Shown here piece after piece: positions 46,848-55,503 of a stretch of DNA of 64,000 nt; position 1 is the stretch's first letter; every line of letters starts with the position of its first letter. The translations under genes were made by a program, and so were the position numbers. The stretch comes from Streptococcus mitis (GTDB lineage: Bacteria > Bacillota > Bacilli > Lactobacillales > Streptococcaceae), in the NCBI RefSeq assembly GCF_000722705.1, contig NZ_JPFW01000004.1, positions 88,001 through 152,000 on the forward strand. Direction: 5' to 3'. Under the pieces are notes generated by a model. The model ran no database searches, was not told where the DNA came from, and worked only from the letters and a program-made list of their open reading frames with translations.

Positions 46848-47921
46848 ATGAAAAAAATCACATTATTTGGTTTGTCTCTAGCTGGTCTAGCTTTACTGGC
46901 TTTTCCACATTCAGGGCAGGCATTTGAGCTTAAAGAAGAATGGGTTGTTAAGTGTGGAGTACAGTATCAAGATGGCAAGATTCTTCGGTTTAACAATGGT
47001 CATGAAGTGGATATCAAAGTCTTGGATTTACCAAAAAACGAGAAAATCGAGTGGACAGTTAGTCTCAATGGTCAAGATCAGACAGTCAATTTTCTAGGTC
47101 AAGAAAAGGACAAGTCTATGATTGGTATAGAAGGGCGTTACCTGAATTTCTATGTTCCATATGGCTATAGAGGAGATATCAAGGTCGAGGCCAAGAGCGG
47201 CAACGAAGTAAAGACCTGGTCAACGAAAGTTGTGGGTGATATTCATAATGATAGTGGAAAGAGAGGCTACTACCATATTAAAGAATCAAATGATCAATAC
47301 ACCTACCTTGATACAAAATGGGATTATCAAACCAAGACTTACACTGCTACCTTACCAGAGACTGTCAATGGTCAAAAAGTCTTTGCTTGGGCAGACTATG
47401 GCAATGGCGAGTTGAAACTTGAAAAACTAAAATCTATCAGTCATAAATATGATGGAGAATCTTTCAAAGAACTTTATCCGATTGTAAAAGCAGAAAGCTG
47501 GCTAAAATCAGAGCAAAATTGGTACTATCAAAAACAAGGTAAATTAGTGCAGAATACTTGGGTTAAAGACAAGGGAACTTGGTACTTTATGAATGATAAA
47601 GGAGTCATGTTCAATCAAACTTGGCTTTATCAAGGTGGCAACTGGTATGCCTTTAAATCATCAGGAGCCATGATTGCTAGTGATTGGCTTTACGATCAAG
47701 GCAAGTGGTACTATTTATCAACTTCAGGAGCCATGAAAGCAAGCACTTGGGTTTATGACAAGGGAGAATGGTATTATGTAAGTTCTTCTGGTGCCATGAT
47801 TGCGAATGATTGGGTCAAAGACAATGGTAAGTGGTATTATCTAGCTTCATCAGGTAAGATGCTTCGCAATACCTACACCCCTGATGGTTACTACGTTGGC
47901 AACTCAGGTGCCTGGCAATAA
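46848..47921 (+). CDS. choline-binding surface protein
   Basis: 357 residues. A signal peptide (1-25, cut after GQA) is followed by an unassigned beta-rich domain (about 26-210) and then five to six choline-binding repeats (W-x-Y-Y pattern: NWYYQKQGKLVQNTW, TWYFMNDKGVMFNQTW, GKWYYLSTSGAMKAS and further). The repeats anchor it to phosphocholine on teichoic acids. No hydrolase motif is seen in the N-terminal domain, so it is more likely an adhesin or accessory protein than an autolysin. AAGGAGG ribosome site. Confidence 0.9.
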   Translation: MKKITLFGLSLAGLALLAFPHSGQAFELKEEWVVKCGVQYQDGKILRFNNGHEVDIKVLDLPKNEKIEWTVSLNGQDQTVNFLGQEKDKSMIGIEGRYLNFYVPYGYRGDIKVEAKSGNEVKTWSTKVVGDIHNDSGKRGYYHIKESNDQYTYLDTKWDYQTKTYTATLPETVNGQKVFAWADYGNGELKLEKLKSISHKYDGESFKELYPIVKAESWLKSEQNWYYQKQGKLVQNTWVKDKGTWYFMNDKGVMFNQTWLYQGGNWYAFKSSGAMIASDWLYDQGKWYYLSTSGAMKASTWVYDKGEWYYVSSSGAMIANDWVKDNGKWYYLASSGKMLRNTYTPDGYYVGNSGAWQ

Positions 47922-48020
47922 GAATAAGAAGTCCTTTTTCTTAAAGGAAGAGGCTTTTTACTTGCTTTTCTGCTGCTTCCTCATTTGTCCTGAAGCGTTT
48001 TTTGTGTTAAAATGAATGGT

Positions 48021-48311
48021 ATGAAAGCTAAAAAAATGTGGATGGCAGGCTTGGCTCTGCTTGGTATTGGAAGCCTTGCCCTTGCTACTAAAAAAGTTGC
48101 AGATGACCATAAGCTCATGAAGACTCAGGAAGAGTTGACAGCGATTGTGCGAGACCATTTTTCAGACATGGGGGAAATTGCGACCCTCTATGTTCAAGTT
48201 TATGAAAGCAGTCTAGAGAGCTTGGTTGGTGGCGTCATTTTTGAGGATGGCCGTCATTATACCTTTGTCTATGAAAATGAAGACCTAGTCTATGAGGAGG
48301 AAGTCTTATGA
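48021..48311 (+). CDS. DUF4651 domain protein
   Basis: 96 residues from ATG 48021 (MKAKKMWMAGLALLGIG), with an N-terminal signal-anchor helix and a small extracytoplasmic domain. An ATG at 48012 is possible. No ribosome site precedes either start. The extended -10 TGT-TAAAAT (48008-48013) lies so close that transcription would begin at or beside the 48021 ATG, so the mRNA may be leaderless. It overlaps the thioredoxin gene by 4 bp. Function unknown. Confidence 0.75.
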   Translation: MKAKKMWMAGLALLGIGSLALATKKVADDHKLMKTQEELTAIVRDHFSDMGEIATLYVQVYESSLESLVGGVIFEDGRHYTFVYENEDLVYEEEVL

Positions 48312-48625
48312 TACAACCAGCAAGTTTAGAAGAATTAGCATCTTTAGTAGAAAAAGATGGCAAGAAGGTCTTTCTTTTTGTAGCAGACTGGTGTGGCGAT
48401 TGTCGTTATATCTATCCTGCCTTACCAGAAATTGAGGAGACCAATCCAGAGTTTACCTTTATTCGAGTGGATAGAGACCAGTATATGGATTTGGCCAAAC
48501 TCTGGGATGTATATGGAATCCCTAGCCTTGTTGTTCTAGAAAAGGATAAGGAAATCGGCCGTTTTGTCAATCGCGACCGTAAAAGCAAGCAACAAATTAA
48601 CGACTTTTTAGCAGGACTGAAATAG
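48308..48625 (+). CDS. thioredoxin-family protein with CGDC active site
   Basis: 105 residues, thioredoxin fold. The redox motif is WCGDC in place of the standard WCGPC, followed by YIYPALPEIEE and the cis-Pro loop YGIPSLVV. The changed dipeptide should alter the redox potential. There is no signal peptide, so it is cytosolic. It is coupled to the DUF4651 gene, and a tRNA-binding-domain gene follows after 14 bp, a conserved arrangement (YtpP-YtpR in Bacillus). Confidence 0.88.
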   Translation: MIQPASLEELASLVEKDGKKVFLFVADWCGDCRYIYPALPEIEETNPEFTFIRVDRDQYMDLAKLWDVYGIPSLVVLEKDKEIGRFVNRDRKSKQQINDFLAGLK

Positions 48626-48639
48626 GAGAAAAGGAAACA

Positions 48640-49266
48640 ATGATTTTTACATATAACAAAGAACATGTCGGTGATGTCCTTATGGTCATCGTGAAAAACA
48701 GCGGAGATGCCAAACTAGATGTGGAACGCAAAGGCAAGGTAGCCCGTGTTTTTCTCAGAGAGAATGGGGAAACAGTGGCTTGGAATATTTTCGAAGTTTC
48801 AAGTTTATTTGAAATTGCAGAGCGCGGTCAAGTCTTTTTAACTGATGAGCAAGTCGCTCGTTTGAACCAAGAGTTGCAGGCGGAAGGCTTTGTGGAAGAA
48901 ATTGTTAATGACAAGGAACCTAAGTTTGTTGTTGGTGAAATTGTCGAGATGGTAGCTCATCCAGATAGTGACCACCTCAACATTTGCCAAGTTGCAGTCG
49001 CAAGTGACAAGACAGTGCAAATCGTTGCAGGGGCTCCTAATGCGCGTGTTGGGTTGAAAACCATTGTGGCTCTTCCTGGAGCTATGATGCCCAAAGGCAA
49101 TCTTATTTTCCCAGGCGAACTTCGTGGTGAAAAGAGTTTTGGTATGATGTGCAGCCCTCGTGAATTGCATTTGCCAAATGCTCCGCAAAAACGTGGTATT
49201 ATTGAATTATCAGAAGACCAAGTTGTTGGAACACCATTTGATCCAGCTAAGCACTGGACTGTTTAA
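48640..49266 (+). CDS. ytpR: YtpR-like tRNA-binding domain protein
   Basis: 208 residues. N-terminal DUF4479 region, then an EMAP/PheT-type tRNA-binding OB fold (VGEIVEMVAHPDSDHLNICQV, QIVAGAPNARVGLKTIVALPGA in part, KSFGMMCSPRELHL). It resembles the N-terminus of the phenylalanyl-tRNA synthetase beta chain without the rest. It probably binds structured RNA; the target is unknown. Same operon as the thioredoxin-like gene. Confidence 0.9.
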   Translation: MIFTYNKEHVGDVLMVIVKNSGDAKLDVERKGKVARVFLRENGETVAWNIFEVSSLFEIAERGQVFLTDEQVARLNQELQAEGFVEEIVNDKEPKFVVGEIVEMVAHPDSDHLNICQVAVASDKTVQIVAGAPNARVGLKTIVALPGAMMPKGNLIFPGELRGEKSFGMMCSPRELHLPNAPQKRGIIELSEDQVVGTPFDPAKHWTV

Positions 49267-49307
49267 GAAGTTGTCAGTATCTGATAGACCAGATAGAAGG
49301 AAATAAG

Positions 49308-50069
49308 ATGGCAAAAAATGTAGTGATTACAGGAGCGACATCAGGAATTGGTGAAGCGATTGCGCGTGCTTATCTGGAGCAGGGTGAGAATGTCGTTCTA
49401 ACTGGACGACGGATAGACAGACTAGAAATTCTCAAGTCGGAGTTTGCAGAAACTTTTCCAAATCAAACAGTTTGGACTTTTCTCCTAGATGTCACGGATA
49501 TGACAATGGTAAAGACTGTCTGCTCTGATATTCTAGAAACGATAGGTCAGATTGATATTCTGGTCAACAATGCAGGCTTGGCTCTAGGTTTAGCACCTTA
49601 TCAGGACTATGAAGAGTTGGATATGCTGACCATGTTGGATACCAATGTCAAAGGTTTGATGGCAGTCACTCGCTGTTTCTTGCCAGCAATGGTAAAAGCC
49701 AATCAAGGACATATCATCAATATGGGCTCAACCGCAGGAATTTATGCCTATGCAGGTGCAGCAGTTTATTCAGCTACCAAGGCAGCAGTTAAGACCTTTT
49801 CAGATGGTCTGCGAATTGATACCATCGCAACGGATATCAAGGTGACAACTATTCAGCCTGGAATTGTCGAAACAGATTTTTCGACAGTACGTTTTCATGG
49901 TGACAAAGAGCGGGCTGCGACGGTTTATCAGGGAATCGAAGCCTTGCAGGCACCAGACATCGCAGACACAGTAGTCTATGTGACCAGTCAACCTCGTCGT
50001 GTGCAGATTACAGATATGACCATTATGGCAAATCAACAAGCGACAGGTTTCATGGTTCATAAAAACTAA
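49308..50069 (+). CDS. short-chain dehydrogenase/reductase (YdfG-like)
   Basis: 253 residues, classical SDR. NADP-binding TGATSGIGEAIA, NNAGLA, catalytic Ser in INMGSTAG and Tyr-x3-Lys in YSATKAA are all present. YdfG relatives oxidise 3-hydroxy acids such as serine. An AAGGAAATAAG ribosome site precedes the ATG. It is 41 bp after ytpR and ends at a terminator. Confidence 0.9.
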   Translation: MAKNVVITGATSGIGEAIARAYLEQGENVVLTGRRIDRLEILKSEFAETFPNQTVWTFLLDVTDMTMVKTVCSDILETIGQIDILVNNAGLALGLAPYQDYEELDMLTMLDTNVKGLMAVTRCFLPAMVKANQGHIINMGSTAGIYAYAGAAVYSATKAAVKTFSDGLRIDTIATDIKVTTIQPGIVETDFSTVRFHGDKERAATVYQGIEALQAPDIADTVVYVTSQPRRVQITDMTIMANQQATGFMVHKN

Positions 50070-50081
50070 AAAATTTTCTCG

Positions 50082-50110
50082 AAAAGTTACAAATTTCTGT
50101 AACTTTTTTT
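50082..50110 (+). terminator. terminator before ssbB
   Basis: AAAAGTTACA / TGTAACTTTT stem, six-base loop and T run. Confidence 0.92.
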
Positions 50111-50117
50111 GATTTCC

Positions 50118-50125
50118 TACGAATA
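50118..50125 (+). promoter_or_regulatory. competence (ComX) box of ssbB
   Basis: TACGAATA is an exact match to the late-competence promoter element read by sigma-X, with a T run just upstream. It lies 21 bp before the ssbB ATG, and no sigma-A -10 is present. Confidence 0.93.
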
Positions 50126-50146
50126 GATAAGTAGGAGGAAGAAAAT

Positions 50147-50542
50147 ATGTATAATAAAGTTATCTTGATTGGACGTTTAACGTCTACACCAGAATTGCAT
50201 AAAACCAACAATGACAAGTCAGTAGCGCGTGCAACTATCGCTGTGAACCGTCGTTACAAAGACCAAAACGGTGAACGTGAAGCTGATTTTATCAATATGG
50301 TCCTATGGGGCAGACTAGCAGAAACTTTGGCAAGCTACGCAACCAAAGGTAGTCTCATTTCCGTTGATGGGGAATTGCGTACCCGTCGCTTTGAGAAAAA
50401 TGGTCAAATGAACTATGTGACCGAAGTTCTTGTGACAGGATTCCAACTTTTGGAAAGTCGTGCCCAACGTGCTATGCGTGAAAATAATGCAGGACAGGAT
50501 TTGGCAGATTTGGTTTTGGAAGAGGAAGAATTGCCATTTTAA
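50147..50542 (+). CDS. ssbB: competence-induced single-stranded DNA-binding protein
   Basis: 131 residues, the short SSB paralogue (the replicative SsbA is longer with an acidic tail). OB fold MYNKVILIGRLTSTPELHKT, ADFINMVLWGRLAETLA, and the C-terminal tip EEEELPF, shorter than in SsbA. It protects incoming single strands during natural transformation. The combox promoter and strong AGGAGG ribosome site fit that role. Confidence 0.95.
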   Translation: MYNKVILIGRLTSTPELHKTNNDKSVARATIAVNRRYKDQNGEREADFINMVLWGRLAETLASYATKGSLISVDGELRTRRFEKNGQMNYVTEVLVTGFQLLESRAQRAMRENNAGQDLADLVLEEEELPF

Positions 50543-50546
50543 ACAT

Positions 50547-50578
50547 TGAAAAGTCTGAGTTGCTCTCAGGCTTTTTTA
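50547..50578 (+). terminator. ssbB terminator
   Basis: AAAAGTCTGAG / CTCAGGCTTTTTT stem-loop. Confidence 0.9.
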
Positions 50579-50629
50579 TACTGTCTAAATGTGTTACAAT
50601 GAACTAGTTGAAACTTTTTGGAGGTTGGA

Positions 50630-51595
50630 ATGAGTAGAGAATATACAAGAACAATCGTCAAAATTATATTTTGTACAGTAGTCGTATTTGTTTTTGCGAT
50701 TTATACTCATGTGAGTCAGACAGATCCTATTCCGGGACAAATAAAAGTTGGAGCGACTTATATGACGATGAATAGTGAATTTTATAGACATTTACATAAT
50801 GAGATTCAACGCTATTCTGATTCAGAAGGTCAGATATTGTATACTCGGGACGCAGAGATGAGTGAAGAAAAACAGAGTAAACAAATTGATGAGTTTATAG
50901 AGAAGCGAGTGAATGTTATTGTTATTAATCCGGTTAAGAGTGATAGCGAGCAAATTGTAGAAGCGTTAAGTAGGGCAAAGAATTTTGGAATTAGAGTTAT
51001 AGCAGTAGATAGTCAGTTGAATAATATAAAAGTTGATACGAGCATAGTTTCTGATAATTACCATGCTGGGATATTAATTGCCAAGGATTTGATGAAACGT
51101 ACCTCAAATGCTCATATTCTTTTGTTAACGCACAAAGATGCTTTATCAGCTAATCAGAGAATAACTGGTTTTTTGGATACAATAAAATCAGAAGAACATT
51201 ATCAAATTATCTCAGAAAGAGAAACGGTTGGTCAAACAGAGTATGCTATGACTACTGTAGGTGATGCGTTATCTGAAGGTTTACAATTTGATGCTATAGT
51301 GGCTTTAAATGATAGAGCAGCTATAGGAGCTTTAGCAGCAATTAAAGAATTGAAAGTAACTTCAAAAAAACTTATTTACGGAATAGATGGTTCACCAGAT
51401 ATGAAGCATTTATTAGCTACAACAGATGAAGTTACGGGAACGGTTGCTCAATTTCCATCTCATATGGGTAGAAAAGTATCGGAAACAATAGATTTATTAG
51501 TAAAAAAAGAAGAAGTTGAAGAATTATATACTATACCTGTACAATTTGTTGATAAAAATAATATAATTCAGTTTGATATTAATGGGTGGCAGTAA
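50630..51595 (+). CDS. membrane-anchored RbsB-like sugar-binding protein (sensor component)
   Basis: 321 residues from ATG 50630, which has TTGGAGG upstream. An N-terminal transmembrane helix (about 8-26) without lipobox Cys anchors a periplasmic-binding fold of the ribose/autoinducer type (IKVGATYMTMNSEFY, RVNVIVINPVKSDSEQI, VIAVDSQLN, DAIVALNDRAAIGALAA). Its stop codon overlaps the kinase start. No ABC ATPase or permease is present, so it most likely presents a sugar to the kinase. The region is visibly more AT-rich than neighbouring core genes. Confidence 0.85.
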   Translation: MSREYTRTIVKIIFCTVVVFVFAIYTHVSQTDPIPGQIKVGATYMTMNSEFYRHLHNEIQRYSDSEGQILYTRDAEMSEEKQSKQIDEFIEKRVNVIVINPVKSDSEQIVEALSRAKNFGIRVIAVDSQLNNIKVDTSIVSDNYHAGILIAKDLMKRTSNAHILLLTHKDALSANQRITGFLDTIKSEEHYQIISERETVGQTEYAMTTVGDALSEGLQFDAIVALNDRAAIGALAAIKELKVTSKKLIYGIDGSPDMKHLLATTDEVTGTVAQFPSHMGRKVSETIDLLVKKEEVEELYTIPVQFVDKNNIIQFDINGWQ

Positions 51596-52932
51596 TGAAA
51601 CAGGTAAAAGGTGTCCAGTACTCTATAATTTTGCTTTTGTTAATTAATTTTCTAACCATTATATACAATGGAGCTTTGTATATACAGATTACAAACTATG
51701 TAATTTCAAAGGGACAGATGATACTCTTATTGGGAGAATTAAACAATATTTCAAAATCACCTGACCAGATTTTTTGGTATTCAATTATTTTTTTCGTCGG
51801 TATTATTTTTATATCTACCTATAAAATGTATTCAACTGAGAAAAAATGGCCAATTTTTTCAAAATGGAATTTGCTTGAAATAGTATTAATGATTGGTGTT
51901 ATATGGTCACAAAATCTGTCATACAATGGAATAATATTATTAGTTTTTGCTGATATATTCTATAGTTCAAGAGAGTTTCAAGACTCTGATAGTAAACGTT
52001 CTTGGATTATTTTTATTTTCTTGAGTTTTTTAATGTTACTTTTAACAGACTATGAAATCTTGTCACTATTTATAAAAGTTCCCTCTCTTTCTACCTATAT
52101 CCAATTTTATCCATCGTCCATACGAGGTGTAGTGTTATTTTTAGAAAATACATTGACGTCATTAAATGTTATTATTTTCATCATCTCTTTATTGTCTTAT
52201 ATCCTGTACGTGATTAAAGAACATCATAATATTGAGGAAGAGCTTAAAATGTTATCTAGAGTCAACACTGAATTGAATCATTACATATCGTTATCAGAGA
52301 AAATCGCTGAAGATCGAGAAAGGAAAAGAATTGCTCGGGAAATTCATGATACTCTAGGGCATGCGTTGACAGGAATTTCAGCAGGGATTGATGCTGTTTC
52401 TGTACTAATTGATGTTCATCCTATCCGTGCTAAAGAACAGTTGAAAAATGTTTCAAATGCAGTTAGAGAGGGGATAAAAGATGTTAGGGGATCATTACAT
52501 AGACTAAGACCAGGAGCTTTGCAAAATAATGGTTTAAAAGATGCTCTAATATTAATGATTAGTGAGTATGAGTCTCTATCTAAACTCTCTGTCGATTTAA
52601 AATATGAATGGGGAAATATTGATTTAGATGTTATACAGGAAGATACTATTTTTAGGATTATACAAGAATCTATTACAAATTCTGTTCGTCACGGACATGC
52701 TAGTAAAATGAGCATTCACTTTATGAGTGAGGATAACAACATAATAGTTTTGCAAGATAATGGAATAGGTTTTGACGACTTACAAATTGGGTATGGCTTG
52801 AAACAAATGAGAGAGCGAGTTTCTATTTTAGGTGGTTCTATTCATTTTGAAAATAGGGAAGGATTTTACACTAAAATAGTTTTTCCAAAAATAGGAGGTG
52901 AAGTATATGATAAAGGTAATGATTGCAGATGA
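51595..52932 (+). CDS. NarL/DegS-type sensor histidine kinase
   Basis: 445 residues from ATG 51595, one base overlapping the upstream stop. About six membrane helices (1-205) and a short coiled coil precede the HisKA_3 domain with phospho-acceptor His251 in REIHDTLGHALTG. The HATPase part has ITNSVRHGHA and DNGIGFD. The extracellular loops are short, so it probably relies on the anchored binding protein for ligand recognition (inference). It overlaps the regulator gene by 26 bp. Confidence 0.9.
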   Translation: MKQVKGVQYSIILLLLINFLTIIYNGALYIQITNYVISKGQMILLLGELNNISKSPDQIFWYSIIFFVGIIFISTYKMYSTEKKWPIFSKWNLLEIVLMIGVIWSQNLSYNGIILLVFADIFYSSREFQDSDSKRSWIIFIFLSFLMLLLTDYEILSLFIKVPSLSTYIQFYPSSIRGVVLFLENTLTSLNVIIFIISLLSYILYVIKEHHNIEEELKMLSRVNTELNHYISLSEKIAEDRERKRIAREIHDTLGHALTGISAGIDAVSVLIDVHPIRAKEQLKNVSNAVREGIKDVRGSLHRLRPGALQNNGLKDALILMISEYESLSKLSVDLKYEWGNIDLDVIQEDTIFRIIQESITNSVRHGHASKMSIHFMSEDNNIIVLQDNGIGFDDLQIGYGLKQMRERVSILGGSIHFENREGFYTKIVFPKIGGEVYDKGNDCR

Positions 52933-53590
52933 TCAGGCGTTAATTAGAGAGTCCTTGCAGATCATTTTATCAGTATATGCTGATATTGATGTGGTATCCG
53001 TCGTTGGTGATGGTATTGAAGCTATGGACAACATCATGACTGTAAAACCGGATATAATTTTAATGGATATTAGAATGCCCAGAATGGACGGAGTATTGGC
53101 TACAAAAGAAATCAAAAAACGTTTTCCAAATATAAAAATTATAATCTTAACAACATTTGATGACGACGAATTTATTTTTAGTGCTTTAAAATATGGTGCA
53201 TCTGGCTATTTATTAAAAGGAGTTTCAACAGACGAGTTATACCAAGCCATTCAGACAGTGTATAAAGGTGGAGCTATGATTAATCCTAATATAGCTAGTA
53301 AGGTATTTCAATTGTTCTCGCAGATGGCACAGACCAATTTTTCTATTACTGTGAAGGAAGAGAATATTGAAAATATATCACTGACAGAATGGAAAATTAT
53401 TCAGCAAGTGGCATTTGGAGAATCAAATAAGGAAATTGCCAGTAATCTTTTTTTATCCGAGGGAACAGTGCGCAATTACCTTTCTATCATTCTTTCAAAA
53501 CTAAATTTGAGAGATAGGACACAGTTAGCCATATGGGCTGTACAAACAGGTGTGACACAAAAGAATTTTTCGAAGGAAATGGATAAATGA
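52907..53590 (+). CDS. NarL/LuxR-family response regulator
   Basis: 227 residues from ATG 52907, which has AGGAGGTGA upstream. Receiver domain with Asp8, Asp9 and phospho-acceptor Asp54 (ILMDIRMPRMDG), Thr in ILTTFDDDEF and Lys in YLLKGV. The C-terminal LuxR-type helix-turn-helix is at about 155-215 (KEIASNLFLSEGTVRNYLS). It forms a pair with the kinase and probably binds the palindromes upstream of the PTS genes. It overlaps the next gene by 4 bp. Confidence 0.93.
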   Translation: MIKVMIADDQALIRESLQIILSVYADIDVVSVVGDGIEAMDNIMTVKPDIILMDIRMPRMDGVLATKEIKKRFPNIKIIILTTFDDDEFIFSALKYGASGYLLKGVSTDELYQAIQTVYKGGAMINPNIASKVFQLFSQMAQTNFSITVKEENIENISLTEWKIIQQVAFGESNKEIASNLFLSEGTVRNYLSIILSKLNLRDRTQLAIWAVQTGVTQKNFSKEMDK

Positions 53591-54879
53591 AAGTAAAGCA
53601 ATTGTTTCTAGCGATACTGTTTGTGTTAAGTTGCTTGAGTTTATTTCTTATTTGGGAAAACAAGCAGATAAAGATTATTAGACTGGGTTTTTATTCTGAT
53701 TCTAGTTGGGGAATTCCTACAGGGAATAACAGCTATGTACTAGATGAGGCTATTAAGAAATTTGAAGAGCTTCATCAAGGGGTTAAAATTGTATATGATT
53801 CAGGTATTCCTAAGGAGGAGTATTCTAATTGGATTTCAAGTCAAATTTTAAAAGGTTCTGAACCGGATGTATTTCTATTATCAAGCGACCAATTATCTTT
53901 ATTTGCATCAAAAGGTATTTTAAAAAACCTAAATTCCTATCTGTCTCAAGAAGATGCCTCTAATTTCTATGATGTATCTTTGCAGGCAGCAAAATACGGA
54001 GATGATTTATACGGTCTTCCATATGAAAGCAATCCCATGTTGATGTGTGTAAATCAAGATTTACTTTTAAGAGAGGGCATTGAAATTCCTAAAGTAGGGT
54101 GGACACTGAAAGATCTATATGAGATTAGTAAAAAAATTACAAAAGATACCGATGGAGATGGAATCGTTGATCAATTTGGGATAACAGGATATAGTTGGAA
54201 AGAATCTCTAGCAGCCTTTGGAGTTACTATTTCTGAGAGTGGGATTCCTCGTATAGATTCGTCAGAAATGAAGGATGCTTTATCCTATATAAGGGGATTG
54301 AATCAATTAAACGGACGCTACAAAGTAACCTATAAAGATTTTGATGAAGGACATGTGGCCTTTTATCCAATGAGTTTGGCACAATATCGTACATATAAAC
54401 CTTTTCCTTATCATGTGGCCAAATATACAAATTTTAACTGGACATGTATTTCGTTGCCAACGACTAAGGAAGACATTCGTTCGACTGTAACAGATACTTC
54501 CTTATACGTGGTTTCTTCGCGTGCTCGCAATTCAAACCTTGCCGTATCGTTTATAGAATTTTTAACAATTAATCGTGAAATTCAACAAAATTTATTTAAT
54601 AAGGGTCAAGGAAGCTCAGTATTACCAGAGGTAGTAACTAGTTTGAAAAGTGAAGAGTTGATGAAGAAAGGAATGATTGGTCAAAATGCCTTAACGACTA
54701 CTTCACTGGATTATATAATGAAAAATTCAATTACAACTATTTCAAAAGGGATAGATTCAAAATCATTAGTTGGAATAGAAGAAAGATTAGAAGCATTATC
54801 TATGGATGAAAATAACACGGATATTGAAGGTAGTCTTATTAAGTTACAAAAAGAACTAGATATAGGAACCCTTAAATAG
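53587..54879 (+). CDS. extracellular solute-binding protein, family 1, without ABC partner
   Basis: 430 residues. An N-terminal hydrophobic segment has Cys16 in a weak lipobox (VLSC). The mature part is a family 1 sugar-binding protein (YGLPYESNPMLMCVNQDLLL, TKDTDGDGIVDQFGITGY with a calcium-loop-like DTDGDGIVD, VSSRARNSNLAVSFIEFL). It is coupled to the regulator gene, and no permease or ATPase gene is in the window. It may deliver oligosaccharides to the surface or serve as a second sensor input. Confidence 0.82.
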   Translation: MKVKQLFLAILFVLSCLSLFLIWENKQIKIIRLGFYSDSSWGIPTGNNSYVLDEAIKKFEELHQGVKIVYDSGIPKEEYSNWISSQILKGSEPDVFLLSSDQLSLFASKGILKNLNSYLSQEDASNFYDVSLQAAKYGDDLYGLPYESNPMLMCVNQDLLLREGIEIPKVGWTLKDLYEISKKITKDTDGDGIVDQFGITGYSWKESLAAFGVTISESGIPRIDSSEMKDALSYIRGLNQLNGRYKVTYKDFDEGHVAFYPMSLAQYRTYKPFPYHVAKYTNFNWTCISLPTTKEDIRSTVTDTSLYVVSSRARNSNLAVSFIEFLTINREIQQNLFNKGQGSSVLPEVVTSLKSEELMKKGMIGQNALTTTSLDYIMKNSITTISKGIDSKSLVGIEERLEALSMDENNTDIEGSLIKLQKELDIGTLK

Positions 54880-54914
54880 ATATCAAGATTATTATTTCTT
54901 AAATAATACGAACA

Positions 54915-54986
54915 TGGCAGATGTCTTTATTGACATTTGTCATTTTTTTATTGACATTTATCAATAAACTTTTGTGACATTTAACA
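54915..54986 (+). promoter_or_regulatory. tandem palindromic operators upstream of the PTS genes
   Basis: TGACATTTGTCA (54931-54942, perfect palindrome), TGACATTTATCA (54952-54963) and TGACATTTAACA (54975-54986) start 21 and 23 bp apart. A fourth weaker match, TGGCAGATGTCT, is at 54915-54926. The spacing puts them on one face of the helix. Candidate -10 sequences lie at about 54990-54995 and 55011-55016. They are the likely binding sites of the response regulator. Confidence 0.72.
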
Positions 54987-55039
54987 ATTATAAAGTGAAG
55001 ATAAGGATGATAGAATAAAATCAATAAAAGGAGGGAAAT

Positions 55040-55477
55040 ATGAAGTATTTGATATTAGTCAGTCATGGAGGACTTGCAGAGGGATTGAAATCATCTCTTT
55101 CTATGTTTGCTTCGGATAAGGTAGATGATGTCATAGCGATTGGCTTAAAAGATGGAGAAAGTCTTGCAGTTTTTTCTGTAGAGGTCAAGAATGTTATTGC
55201 ATCTCTGGATGAAAATGATTCGGTTCTTGTTTTAGCAGATATTGTTGGGGGAAGTCCTTTAACAACTGTTGCAACAGTATTAGAAGAATTTGGAAAATTA
55301 GAGAATGCAACTATTTTGGGAGGTATGAACTTAACAATGGCACTTACAGCAGTGGTGATGAAAGACATTCTGACTGGAAGTGAACTTGTTTCTACGATAT
55401 TAAACGAATCATCATCGGCTCTACAAGAATTTGAAGTAGGATCAGATGATAATCTTAATGAAGAAGACGATATTTAG
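55040..55477 (+). CDS. PTS mannose-family EIIA component
   Basis: 145 residues. The phosphorylated residue is His9 in LILVSHGGLAEGLKSSL. ADIVGGSPLTT and GGMNLTMAL match the EIIA-Man fold. It takes phosphate from HPr and passes it to EIIB. An AAAGGAGGG ribosome site precedes the ATG. First gene of the PTS operon, with a 27-bp gap to the next. The acidic tail (DDNLNEEDDI) is unusual. Confidence 0.92.
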   Translation: MKYLILVSHGGLAEGLKSSLSMFASDKVDDVIAIGLKDGESLAVFSVEVKNVIASLDENDSVLVLADIVGGSPLTTVATVLEEFGKLENATILGGMNLTMALTAVVMKDILTGSELVSTILNESSSALQEFEVGSDDNLNEEDDI

Positions 55478-55503
55478 TTATATAAGGAAAGGGATAAAAA
55501 ATT

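Noticed and set aside
53587-54879. classification of this solute-binding protein as part of an ABC importer
   Set aside because: No permease or ATPase gene of family 1 type is adjacent; the neighbours are a two-component system and a PTS.
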